A stretch of DNA of 64,000 nt from Helianthus annuus (lineage: Eukaryota; Streptophyta; Magnoliopsida; Asterales; Asteraceae). Below are positions 20,878 through 32,700 of the stretch, piece by piece. The notes beneath the pieces were generated by a model. The model was not told where the DNA came from, ran no database searches, and saw nothing but the letters and a program-made list of their open reading frames with translations. Numbering within the stretch: position 1 is the first letter of the stretch; every line of letters starts with the position of its first letter. Both the position numbers and the translations under genes were made by a program. The DNA is taken from NCBI RefSeq assembly GCF_002127325.2, contig NC_035444.2, forward strand, positions 85,780,286 to 85,844,285. Reading direction: 5' to 3'.

Positions 20878-23335
20878 CTAGGTTATGGCCCGTGTTACAC
20901 ACGGTGTAACCAATAAAAATACTATAAAGCTTTAGATTATAATTAAATAAAATAACATATTAACGTAATACAGTCTGACATGTAGAAAACATTAACTGAT
21001 ATCTTACTTCTCATATTAGTATAATTGCTTTTCAACTGTTAGTAAGTTGCCTTAACAAATCACTGATTCGGCTCACCTTAACATGATATCTTTGATCTTT
21101 TATGTAGACAACAGAATCATTCGAGGTGTCTTTGAGTAGCAACCGCTCGCCTAAAAGCTTCCAGATCTTTGCAACAGCAACATTTCTAGTGCTTTTTTGG
21201 GTTTTGGTCTAGGCTTTGTGTAGAGCCTTCTCCTGTTAGCTTGCAGCAGATGCAACAGTGCTGTTGGTGCATGAATCACCTGGGTGTTGAGAAGTGCATC
21301 TTCAAGAGATATGGTTTCACAGCTCTGATAAAACTATATCTAGATTGCACAACCTTAGTTATGTTTACCTAGTTGATAAAGCAAGTCACCTTCACTTATT
21401 TTCCCATGAATCTTATCTGCAAGTTAGGACAAATCAAAAGAAAGAAAATAAGCAATAAAAACATGGCATTATAAGAGACAAAATATATTAAGAAAAAAAA
21501 AAGAAAATAGTTTAGCATTATGTCAATGAAAGACTCAAATTCATTTAGAATGGGTTTCCTATTGAATTATATTTGAGATGTCATCCGCAAATAAAAACAA
21601 ATTTCATGATGGCAATAATTTCTTAATTATATACAATATACAAAAATGAATATGGTTTATCCGGCAATCAATAATAAAACTTTTCTAATAGTGGTGAAGG
21701 TGCAAATTTAACAATTCTAGTTGAGCTTACACATAGGGATCCATTTCAATATATTCATAATCATATTTTTACAGTTTGGGTTTTACGCAAAAAGCAACCA
21801 CATATCACAATTACATAAGGTGAAAATCAATCACTTACTATTAATGGCTTGTCAATAAATGTAAGCATCGTTTAAAAAATTAATATATGCTTTAATTCAA
21901 CATAAAGTTTCTTTAAATTATCATTAAAACACCCAATCTTATTCATAAGCTGTATCTTATAATGCTTATTTGAATGGGCTTGTTATTGCAATAGAAAAAA
22001 ATGACATCCATTTTAGTTGACACATCCATGAGTAGAAGTTTATGATACTCGTATCATTTTTAGCTTCATTTATAAACATTAAGATTCATTATGTTAAAGT
22101 AGGTGAATAAGTTTTTTATAGGCATCTTAAATAAACGGCATACACCGCATAGTGAAGCACATGACACTGATCTATATAAAAGTTGGGCAAAAAAGTTGCG
22201 AAGCAATTTAATTAGACACATACTTGAAAAACGACGTTCTTGCATTACAAATTAGATTATAAACAGATTGTTCATAACTACAAAAATATTCAATACCAGG
22301 TTTATTTGTTTCAATGAACAAATATCTTTCTTTATCGTAAACTATAAGTTCGGGCCGGTCTTCAAGTGTTCAGTTTTCCTCGGTCCAAACACACGAACCA
22401 AACCGAAAAGAATTAGTAATTTAGTATCCAGATCAGAAACTGAAGAGCAACTGACCTGCAAGCATTTCAGTCCGGGCTCGGGTTTTCCAGGTCGGTTATT
22501 CGGCCTTATTAAAGCGAAACCGAGAACTTGAAACCAAAAAATAACATATTTGCTACTGAAACAAAAACAAACATATTAGGTTTTTATTTTATTTTATGAA
22601 AACGTAAATCAATGAATTGTGAACATTCATATTGATGCAAATATACAGAGTATTTCAGATAATAAACTATTTATACGAGATATTAGTGCACAAAATCAAA
22701 TGGTTTACACAATGAGTGAACAAAGGAAATCACAATGAAAATAAAAGTAATTGAACAGGGGATCAGAATAACCTTTGATAGATGCATTATATAATAAACG
22801 TTGATCGAAAATAAAAGAACCCTTATCTGCAAAAACAAAGATTATCATGAACAAAGGAATAGAAAAACCTCTGTTGGAGTGGATTATACGTCCTAAAACA
22901 ATCATGAAATATAAATTATGAAAGTGTACTAACCTTGATTTGGGCAAAATAGAGAATAGGATTGGAAAAACCCTAACAAACATACACAACAATTATTAAC
23001 ATGAAATCAAGTGGAGATAATTAATACAAAGCAAAGATGTTATATGTTAATGACAGGAGCAAATGAAAAGGTAGATCAGAGGAAGATGAAGATCGGCAGC
23101 TAGAATCATATGCCCGGTGTCGTCGCCATTAGGGGTATGTTTAGGGGAAAACGTGAATAATGAAAAACATCATTATTTGATTATAAACCAATCTCCTGGG
23201 TCGGGTTATTTCACCCAAGGAATCTATGCGTCCCATTAATACGGGTTAAGGGGCATTAGGCGGGAAACATCATTCAAGAGTCCCTTATCAATTGACACGT
23301 GTCCTCAATCTAGTTTACTTTATTATATAGTAAGA
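20878..23335 (-). mobile_element. Non-autonomous Helitron, minus strand
   Basis: Read on the minus strand, the element starts TCTTACTATATAATAAAG at 23335 and ends at 20878 with a GC-rich hairpin (CACCGTGTGTAACACGG) followed by CCATAACCTAG. It lies between a 5' flanking A and a 3' flanking T, the Helitron insertion rule. Its length is 2458 bp. No Rep/helicase ORF is present, so it cannot move by itself. The interior is AT-rich; a short coding-like stretch on the minus strand near 21090-21330 may be a captured gene piece, which I could not identify. Confidence 0.7.
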
Positions 23336-23389
23336 TTTTTTCTAATCAGTATCTTCAATTATCGTTTTACTTATTTGAGCCGAGTCGAG

Positions 23390-23505
23390 CTTTAGGTTTT
23401 ACTCGCGAGCCGAGCTCGAGCTTTATAAAAACATGACGGGCCGAACTCAAGCTGATCGAGCTCGGGCTCGGCCCGGCTCGTTTACACCGCTACCCATGCC
23501 GATCT
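23390..23505 (-). repeat. CGAGCTCGGCTCG-type dispersed repeat
   Basis: A short region dense in GAGCCGAG, CGAGCTCG and GGCTCGG words, ending towards GTGTAAACGAGCC on the minus strand. The same family appears at 48590-49130. Confidence 0.5.
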
Positions 23506-23885
23506 CCACGCCGTTTGCGGGCCGATGTGCACGGCGTAGAGAGGCCACCACGCCATAATCTCATGCCCACGGCCCACTCCTTGTGTTCTAATATGGAGCT
23601 CATCTATGACCCATGTGTTGCTGATGTTAATGTGTAATAGGCCGTACAAGCCATTAGAGAAACTTGTTGATTACCTGGAAAAGAACATTGTCAAAACTCT
23701 TACTTATCGTCTATTGTCTATATTTTCCAAACTTCATTTTAAAGGAAAATTAACAATCAGTATATATCAATATAAATCATAAAAAATTAACATTGGCTTG
23801 AGGAGTTCCCAAATGCAAAAAAAGCATGACAAAGTTCTCTTCTCCCTAATTCACAAAAAAAAATCATACAATCAAAAACAATTAA

Positions 23886-24296
23886 TTAAATCTGAATCAA
23901 AACCCGTTTCTTCGAACCCGGACCCGGCTTCACAACCCGCGCCTTCAAAGTCTCCCATCTAGATCCATACCCGAACCCTTGCCCGTATCCAAACCCGACT
24001 CCAACACCGCATCCAACACCAAACCCAAACGCAACCCTCACATGATTCCACATCGAGCCACCGAACCCCATGCCACCCACCAACCCGAACCCTACCCCCA
24101 CCCCACACCCCACCCCCGCACCGGCTCCGGGTCCCAGCACAGAGTCTTCTCGTTTTTCCCGCAGGAAATCAGTAACTGAGTATGACTTTTCCGTGTCGGC
24201 TGTGAGTTTTAACCCCTTGAATTTCCATACTGGAGGATCTTGCTTCTTTTTGGTTTTGGTGTGTAACCCGTTTATGTGATTGGGGTATTGATTCAT
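23886..24296 (-). CDS. Glycine-rich protein
   Basis: An intact 136-codon frame starts at the ATG at 24296-24294. The N-terminal 50 residues are not Gly-rich and look conserved (PPVWKFKGLKL, then SYSVTDFLREKRED). They are followed by about 60 residues of GxGxGFG-type repeats with cysteines (GVGCGVGVGFG occurs twice). The basic C-terminus ends KKRVLIQI. There is no signal peptide. Small plant glycine-rich proteins of this layout include TGD5, a chloroplast envelope lipid-trafficking factor; that is only a possibility. TGGGC motifs upstream (minus strand, near 24380 and 24400) support a real promoter. Confidence 0.7.
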   Translation of the reverse strand: MNQYPNHINGLHTKTKKKQDPPVWKFKGLKLTADTEKSYSVTDFLREKREDSVLGPGAGAGVGCGVGVGFGLVGGMGFGGSMWNHVRVAFGFGVGCGVGVGFGYGQGFGYGSRWETLKARVVKPGPGSKKRVLIQI

Positions 24297-25159
24297 TGAT
24301 TTCGAGTGGGTTTTTTTGGTGGGGTTTGACCGTTTGGTGAGGTGGTTTGTAGATAAGGTGAAGATAGAATGGGTTAATGGGCTTTGACTAGTTGGGCCTT
24401 CTGCTAATGCTTACAAAATACAAATTACTCTTTTTCTTAATCTCACCATTAGTGGGATTTCATGGCGGCGGTGGGAATTCAGTTGGCATAAGTTCAGTTG
24501 TTACGGTGGCAACACTCGTTATAGAGACCAAAAGAGAAAATCTAGAAACACATTTGTGCTTTGTTCGAAAGGTATAGACGTGTGTTTTACATTGAATGAA
24601 AACTATAAAATGAATACTAGTATCGGTTCCGTAAATAGCAATACCGCTACCGATGTTGTTCAGTCTGAATAGGTTCAGTTCTTCATGTACTGGTATGGTA
24701 CCGACACTCGTATAGTATACGATGCAAAAAATAACTTTATTTTGGATACAAATTTATACTGGAACATCAAAGAAAAATTTAAACACAACTGCATATTCCA
24801 TTTTTTTTAGTTTAAAAGTTAACGAATGCAAGTTGTTACAGAAAAATAAAACTAATGAATACCGATAATTAACCGTGGATCCACAATGACATGTTAAAAT
24901 ACAATAGACTGACATAACATGACAATTAAAATAAAACATATGTATACATCCATATAATAACACAATGAAATTTAGCATGCTAATTAATGAATGAGTTAAA
25001 CAAATATTTTTATAACATGATACACCACAGATTGATAAAAATAAGAAGGGGAAAAATAATAGAGATTATTCACGGATTGCGTTTTTGGTGATCCTGAATA
25101 ACCGCACGATTGTTAGGAAGGAAAACTCCACAAACAAGAATAGTATCATATATATAGGA
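24297..25159. other. Promoter side of the glycine-rich gene and intergenic DNA
   Basis: It contains TGGGC elements near 24380-24402, a GGTACCG-rich patch near 24620-24720 and AT-rich DNA. I see no additional gene. Confidence 0.4.
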
Positions 25160-25584
25160 GAAGGATCCGTTAGGAACCAACCTTTATTGCGATAACCGCG
25201 AGAACCAATGTGAACACAACAAAAAATACCTAAAAAAATCTAAAAAAACACAAAAAAAATTAATTTTTTTTTTATAAAAAATGTGGCTAATTTTTATCAC
25301 ATTTTTTATTACGAAAATTAGCGATTTTTTTTTATAAAAAATATTTAAAAAAATTGTGTTTTTTTAGATTTTTTTAGTTTTTTTTTTTGGGGAGGGGGGG
25401 GGGTGTTTAGCTTTATAGTATAGTTTTTCGCATTTAGTTTGGGTTGGGGGGGGGGTTGGGGGGGTTAGGTTTTTGGGGGTGGGGGGGGGGGGTTAGGTTT
25501 TGGTTGGTAGTGGGTTTATTTTGTTGTTTTCACATTGGTTCTCGCATTCTCGCAATAAAGGTGGTTATCGCATGAACCCTACCC
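25160..25584. mobile_element. Foldback element with long terminal inverted repeats
   Basis: The left end CCTTTATTGCGATAACCGCG...AACCAATGTGAAC is mirrored at the right by CACATTGGTTCTCGCATTCTCGCAATAAAGG. The arms are about 45-60 bp with mismatches. The interior has complementary A and T tracts and a very G-rich stretch. Confidence 0.6.
25386..25496 (+). other. G-rich tracts with quadruplex potential
   Basis: At least six runs of four or more G lie within about 110 bp, inside the foldback element. The composition is unlike the AT-rich surroundings. Confidence 0.6.
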
Positions 25585-26790
25585 TATATCTATTATATAT
25601 AATAAACGTAAATAATTTTGCTGATGTGTCAAGCTATTAGGCCACTGAAATTCGCTTTTTGGCTCCAAAATCACGGGTCAAAGATTTTGGTATATAGGTT
25701 GACACGGGATCCGTATTCCGACCCATTCGCATATACGTTTCTTTTGTAAAACCCTAGATTTGTATCTCCTTCTCCTGTACTCCTCTTCTCTTCTCTTCCC
25801 TTCTCCCTTCTGATACAATCTTCATCGAAACCCTAGCTGTTCCGTTTTCAAGCATTGCATCCCGGAGATTTCTTTACAATTTTGGTAAAACCCTATCTTT
25901 TCGTTGTTTTTTTAATTACTTCTTCGTTGCCCCCTTGGTTCTGATTATGAGGAAATCATCTTCCATAAATCGCAAAACTTGATTTCTGGTTCAATCGCAG
26001 GTTTGATCATATCACAAACTCTCTTCTCTCAAACCCCAAATCCCAAAATCGCAAACCTGCTTCATCTCTCACCGATTAATCATTGATAATCGAAGGTATA
26101 TTGTTTATTTCATTCCCTCTGTGATTTTTATTGTTAATGTAATAAGATTTTTTAATCGTAACCATTTTCTGTTTGATATTGTTCATGTATAATAGATTGT
26201 TTCGCACGTTTTGGATGTTATAACTTTTTCTTTTCTGAGTTTTAGTCCAATATTTGTTGATTGTTTGTTTCGATTTCGTAAGTGATTTGGGGATGAGTCT
26301 GAGTATGGTCCAAACTAATATTCCAGTTTTGATTTTTTCTTTTGGTTTTAACAGGTGATGATAGCTTCTTGGTACAAATGAATCTAACTATTTAGAAGAT
26401 TACAAATTGGATTAACTGCCATGATTGGAAGTACGTTGGTATGTATGTAATAAAACCATTCTTTTTCCCGTTTCTTCATATATCAGAGTATAGGGTATAT
26501 TGTATTCTACTTATTGAAGTTGTAATATTTTAATGTTATATTCTGAGTTTAACTTGAAAAACGAATAAGTAATCAATCAGACCAGTTGCTTTGGTTTATA
26601 ACTTGGGTGCAAAGGGCATTTATGAATGTAACTATCAATGTAACCATACAATGGAATTACGACACCTTTGGTAGAAAGATGAAGGCAGTTGGAGCAAGTG
26701 ATCATGGAGTGAGGTAAGCTTCATTTAAAATGTTATTTGTTTTGGATGATTTTGCCAGTAGAGTTTTATATATATTATCTTGGCACTTTC

Positions 26791-27061
26791 ATGGATATAC
26801 AACAGCCAAAGAAAGACGTACATTCGGTGTGGGCCTTTCTATCAGAACATGTGTCGGAGAGGGTCAAAAAACTGATGGTTGGTATGCGTTCGGAGTTCGG
26901 TGGACCTGAATTTGAGCCGTAAGTGACTGTCGTTGGAGCAACCACGTTGACAGAGGATGCCGCACATGACAAGTTAAAGAAGGCTTGTGAGGGTTTGAAA
27001 TCTTATAATGCCACTGTGGAGAAAGTGGCTACCGGAACTTTCTTTTATCAGTGTGTGTTTT
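26791..27061 (+). pseudogene. Cyclic phosphodiesterase fragment (2H phosphoesterase family)
   Basis: From the ATG at 26791 the frame matches the N-terminal half of plant cyclic phosphodiesterase, the enzyme that opens ADP-ribose cyclic phosphate after tRNA splicing. Matching features are KKDVHSVWA near the start, SEFGGPEFEP, a VTV segment, and ATGTFFYQCVF. About 90 of roughly 180 residues are present. At 26920-26922 a stop codon stands where the first catalytic His of the HxT motif is expected. A Ty3 element is inserted at 27062, and the coding match resumes for a few codons at 36826-36841 before it is lost. It is non-functional, probably carried in a Helitron. Confidence 0.7.
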
Positions 27062-29486
27062 TGTGACACCCCGTTGAAACACGCTAGCTTGGCAGTGGCT
27101 GCCTTAACTTTCGGGACGAAAGTTCTTAAAACTTGGGGATAATGTGACACTCTAGGTTTTTCCGAACAAACACCTTGTAATATTTTTGTGTATATATATG
27201 TTATTAAATGGAAACGTGATCTTTTTGCATGATATGTGTTGTGTATGTATTATATATATAGGTGTACGCGTATAAACTAGTGAGTCGAGATCATGACTCG
27301 CAACCACTCGGTTGCGAGTGGGCCACTCGGTCTCGAGTGGGCCTCTTGGGCCGTAACCGGTTTGGGCCGAAACCCCTTAGCCTACTTCGAAACCTTGCAT
27401 ATAAATCCCCAACATTTCCCCACTTACCTTCATTTGTTACACAACACACAAACACATTCCTTCTATTCTCTCTCAACTAGAAAACCCCAAACAACATCCC
27501 ATTCTCTTCCAACTTTCGGATCAAGCAAGGATCTCGGTCAAGGAATCTCGGACAAGATCATCATCATTCGGACACTTTACTTTCTCGGTTCCCTTCTTTT
27601 GTTTCGGCTCCTTCTTCTCAACCGGTTAGTGTTATTATTGTGTGCATAGGACTTATGTGTGTTGAATGAACTAGAAAATGCTTGGTTAGTAGTATTATGC
27701 ATGATTTTTGGGTGATTTGTGAAGTTTGACTATAGGTGTAAAACCTTATGTATGAATACTTGCTAACATGCTTAAAGATGGCTAGATAATGGTAGTTTAA
27801 GAGTATTCATGGCTAACCATACTATGCTTCATTATTTCTTGCAAAATGATGTTGTTGAACATAAGATTTCGGCTACAAAGTGTATGTTTCTTTGTTCTTG
27901 CATGATAATCTTGTTGAAATATGTGATTTTCGGTTCAAAAATGTGTGATTATGTTAAGATGAAAACCCTAGAAATCTATGAACTTGTGATGAACTTGTTG
28001 AATATGGTTTGAAGATTTCAAAAAGGGCAAAGTTTGATCTATTTTTACTAATAGACTGTTTAGGAAAAGTTGTTAGTGGAACCTTATTGGCTATCACTCG
28101 ATTTGGGCCTGATTACATAGTACAACTTGGACTGATGTACCTGAATCAACACGTGAACATGAAAGGGACAGCATTACGACTCGCAACCACACCGTTGCGA
28201 CTCGCAACCACAGCGTGATAACTCGAGATCACACGATTGCGACTCGCAACCATAGCGTGACAACTCGAAACCACATGATTGCGACTCGAGACTACGACGG
28301 TTGCGACTCGTAATCACAGCGTGACAACTCGAGACTACGACGGTTGCGACTCGCAACCACAGCGTGACAAGCCGAGACCTCCTGGTTGCGACTCGAGATC
28401 ACCTGGTTGCGACTGGGCTGTCCACTTTGGTTATTGGGCCATTATGTGTAATATGGGCTACCTGTTGACTGGACTGTGTGTTACTGTTTGATTGCGTAAA
28501 TGTTAGGGTCGGCCCAATAACCCACTGTTTACTTATATGCATGATACGTGGTAGTAATGTGTAAGTTTTTACGTGAATGCTTGTACACCGAACCTGACCT
28601 ATACCGGTAACCATGCTAGGACGTGGTGACCAGCGTGTTTGACAAGTGACCTAATCTGCCGAGCAACCAAAGGTGAGTTCACACACTAAAAGCATGCGTC
28701 CCACGGAGGGACACGAACAAACTACCCACTTTGGGAAAAACACTTTTGACCCATTACTCCGGAGGAAAACAGAATGGGTAATTACTATCTCCGGGGGAGA
28801 TACGTTTGGATATTATTTATAAATCACAACTAGCCATGCTAAACGAAACTCTATCACTTTAAGTCCCTGCTTACAATACCGATTAATCGCCGGGGGCGAA
28901 CGGGTTATTAGTTGATAGCGCTATTAGGTTTGACAACCTCACACCGTGACCGGGGGAGATCGGGCGTGAACTAGTAGACCTTGCAACATGGTCAATGACG
29001 ATAGACATTGACTCGGGGCACGATAATATTCCGTCAACAGTTTCGGTATCTACAGTTTAGTGAGCTTACAGATGGGGTAGCTCCCCACAACGTGATTATA
29101 AATGCTTTATCTAAACAACTTAAGTTTTTGGGAAACTAAAACTGGACAACTAGTGAACTCACTCAGCATCATTGTTGACCCCTTTACTGCATGCTTTGCA
29201 GGTAACCCGTGACTGAGGAGCTGCTGCTTGGGGATGTGTAGTGTTCGTCAAACCCGTGTGTTGGGTTTATCTATCTTGAACTAAGGACTATCTTTAAAAC
29301 TTTTTGGTTTATGCTTCCGCTGTCTTGTTAAACTAATTATCGAACTTAAACTACGATGTTGCTAACTACTCTGGATATTAAATATTTCTACTATTAGTTC
29401 AATGCTCAGTATAATTGGTGGCTGGATCCTGGTCAGTCACGCCTCCAAGCGGTGGTGTTCCGCACGTGGATTTTGGGGGTGTGACA
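27062..29486 (+). repeat. 5' LTR of the chromovirus
   Basis: It contains two adjacent hairpins before the TATA box (27296-27319 with 10-bp arms; 27323-27340 with 7-bp arms), TATAAATC at 27400, an array of TTGCGACTCGCAA-type words (28170-28420), and a series of small GGG-loop hairpins (28698-28900). Short frames inside are not genes. Confidence 0.9.
27400..27407 (+). promoter_or_regulatory. TATA box in the chromovirus 5' LTR
   Basis: TATAAATC follows the two upstream hairpins and precedes a CA-rich likely start region. The counterpart in the 3' LTR is at 34734. Confidence 0.6.
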
Positions 29487-29489
29487 GAT

Positions 29490-29501
29490 TGGTATCAGAG
29501 C
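29490..29501 (+). other. Primer binding site, initiator-Met tRNA type
   Basis: TGGTATCAGAGC lies three bases after the 5' LTR, the standard plant initiator tRNA-Met primer site. Confidence 0.9.
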
Positions 29502-29779
29502 CATTGGTTATAGTGAACTTGGTTTTAAAAAGGGGAAAATCTTTTTGGGAAAAACCAGACTATAACCTGTGACTCGCGACGACACTACACTCCAAGTGCA
29601 AGGCTCAACACATTTGACCTCATAGCTCGGACCAGTGTTTACTTGTTCGCTTACCTTATGATTCCTGTTTTGCTATACGTACTAGTGTGCCTAATTAGAT
29701 AGATACACCTCTTTTTTCTATCTCATTCTCGCTACATTACAACATCACACTCATACTGCGTTTTCTGGTTATGAAGACA

Positions 29780-32700
29780 ATGAGTGGACGCGGCAGAGGA
29801 AACATCAACATGACTCAGGCTCAATTCACTAACCTGCTTAACACGGTGGCTGCAGCTTTCGCAGCTCACCCTGGAGGTAAACTCGATACCCTAGGATGCT
29901 TTAGGTCCTACCACCACATCGCCTTTTATCCCTAAATCTGTGCGCTTCGCTTCTCACGAACAGGTCAGCATGCACCTGCGCAACCACCCGTGTGTACTTT
30001 CAAAACTTTCATGGATTGCAAGCCTCTCCCTTTCAACGGCACTGAGGGTGCCATAAGTCTTCTGCACTGGATTGAGAAAGTTGAAGCTGTCTTTGCTATC
30101 TGTGAGTGTCCCCCTGCGAATTGGGTGAAGTTTGCTACTGCTACGCTTGAAGGAAGCGCGCTTTCCTGGTGGAAGGCGCAAATTCAGATGTTTGGGTTAG
30201 AAACTGCTAATGCTACTGCGTGGGAGGATTTCAAGGACATGATTAAGGAGGAGTACTGTCACCGGGATGACATCCACAAACTTGAGAACGAGTACTATGC
30301 GCTTAAGATGGTTGGGTCAGAGATTGAAACCTACACCAAGCTGTCCAATGACTATGCTGCTCTTTGCCCAAACATGTCTCGACCCATGTATCGAAGAATC
30401 GAACTGTACGTCAAGGGTTTGGCTCCAGAAATTCGAAGTCATGTAACTTCAGCCAACCTCACTGCCATTCAGCCAATCGTTCGACTTGCTCACAAACTCA
30501 CTGATCAGGCCGTAGAAGAGGGCAGGTTGCCCAAAAGGATCAGTGCTACTGTCGGAACTTCTAGTGACAACAAGCGTAAGTGGGAAGGAAATCAAAGCAA
30601 GGATGCTAACCCCACTCAGGCCCCAGCACAGCAAAGGAAAACAGAAAACAACAAGGGCACTCAACAACAGGGTGGCTATCGCGGTAACCACCCTAAGTGC
30701 AACAAGTGCAATCGACATCACAGTAGGCCTTGTGGGAAAGGTCAGTGTCAGCGATGTAACAAAATGGGGCATGAGGCCAAGGACTGTAGGAGTCCACGTC
30801 CCGTGGGGCAGAACCAGCAGCAACAACATCACGGGAATGCCAAGGGTTGTTTCCAGTGTGGAGCTGAGGGGCACTTTAAGAAGAATTGCCCTGAACTGAA
30901 CCAGAACCGCAACAACAATCAGGGAGCTGGAAACAACGATCAGAACAACAATGCTGGGAATGGTGCTAGAGGAAGGGCTTTTGTGATTGGAGCTGGTGAA
31001 GCGAGGAATGACCCCAATGTCGTGGCGGGTAAGTTCCTACTCGATGATCGTTATGTTTCTGTATTATTTGATTCTGGAGCCGATGCTAGTTATGTGTCCC
31101 TACGTATTAGTAAGAAGCTTAAGCGTCCGCTCTCGTTACTAAGTTCTCATCATATCGTCGAGTTAGCTAATGGTAGAAACATCGAGGCCTCACATGTTAT
31201 CAAAGGCTGCAAGCTAGAATTGTCTGGTCAGACATTTAGTATCGATCTTTTCCCTGTTACTCTTGGAAGCTTCGACGTCGTCATTGGTATGGATTGGTTA
31301 TCCAAGCATCGCGCTGAGATCCTCTGTCAAGAGAAAGCAGTTCGTATCCCCCGCCGTTCTGGCAAACCCCTCATTGTACAAGGTGGCAAAGGCGGAGAAA
31401 TCTCCGGCGTTATCTCGTTCTTGAAAGCCCAGAAGTGTTTACGAAGAGGGCACGCCGCTATCTTAGCACTCGTCACCGACACCCACGAAAAGGAAAAGAG
31501 GATCGAAGATTTTCCGGTAGTACGTGACTATCCCGAGGTATTTCCTGAGGAACTACCTGGGCTCCCTCCCCACCGTCAGGTTGAATTCCAAATCGAGCTA
31601 GCTCCCGGAGCAGCGCCAATAGCTCGTGCACCTTATCGACTAGCCCCCGCAGAATTGAAGGAACTCTCTACACAACTACAGGAACTATTGGATAAAGGAT
31701 TTATCCGCCCTAGTTCATCACCCTGGGGAGCACCGGTACTCTTTGTTAAAAAGAAGGATGGCACGTTCCGGATGTGCATTGACTATCGTGAGCTGAACAA
31801 GGTTACCATCAAGAATCGTTACCCTCTCCCGCGAATTGACGACCTATTCGATCAGTTGCAAGGATCGAGCTACTACTCTAAGATCGACCTGCGATCAGGC
31901 TATCATCAGCTAAGGGTCCGTAATGAAGACATCTCCAAAACGGCATTCAGAACTCGCTATGGTCATTATGAATTCCTTGTTATGCCCTTTGGAATGACCA
32001 ACGCGCCTGCGGTATTCATGGATCTCATGAACCGAGTGTGCAAACCTTACCTCGACAAATTCGTGATCGTGTTTATCGACGACATCCTGATCTACTCGAA
32101 AAGTCAAGAAGAGCATGAACAGCACCTACGCCTTATCCTCGAACTCCTTCGCAATGAGCAACTGTATGCCAAGTTCTCGAAATGCGACTTCTGGCTTCGA
32201 GAAGTCCATTTCCTTGGACACGTGGTTAACAAGGATGGAATTCACGTCGACCCTGCAAAGATAGACTCTATAAAGAATTGGCCTACCCCTAAGACTCCGA
32301 CCGAAGTCCGCCAATTCTTGGGACTAGCAGGGTACTATCGAAGATTTATCATGGGATTCTCAAAGATCGCTCAGCCTCTCACGGCTCTTACTCAGAAGGG
32401 TATGGTTTACAAATGGGGTGAAGCTCAGGAAACCACATTTCAGAAACTAAAGGATAACCTCTGTAGTGCTCCTATTCTCTCGTTACCTGAAGGAACGGAC
32501 GACTTTGTGGTCTACTGCGATGCATCCATCCATGGACTCGGTTGTGTGTTAATGCAACGCGACAAAGTTATTGCCTACGCCTCACGACAACTCAAGACAC
32601 ACGAAAGGAACTACACAACGCATGATTTGGAACTGGGAGCAGTGATCTTTGCTCTTAAGATATGGAGACATTACCTGTACGGTACCAAGTGCACTATTTA

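Noticed and set aside
22268..22531. 87-codon plus-strand frame inside the Helitron
   Set aside because: No family resemblance; overlaps low-complexity GGTC/TCGG-rich repeat words.
20878..23335. Autonomous Helitron
   Set aside because: No Rep or helicase coding sequence within the element.
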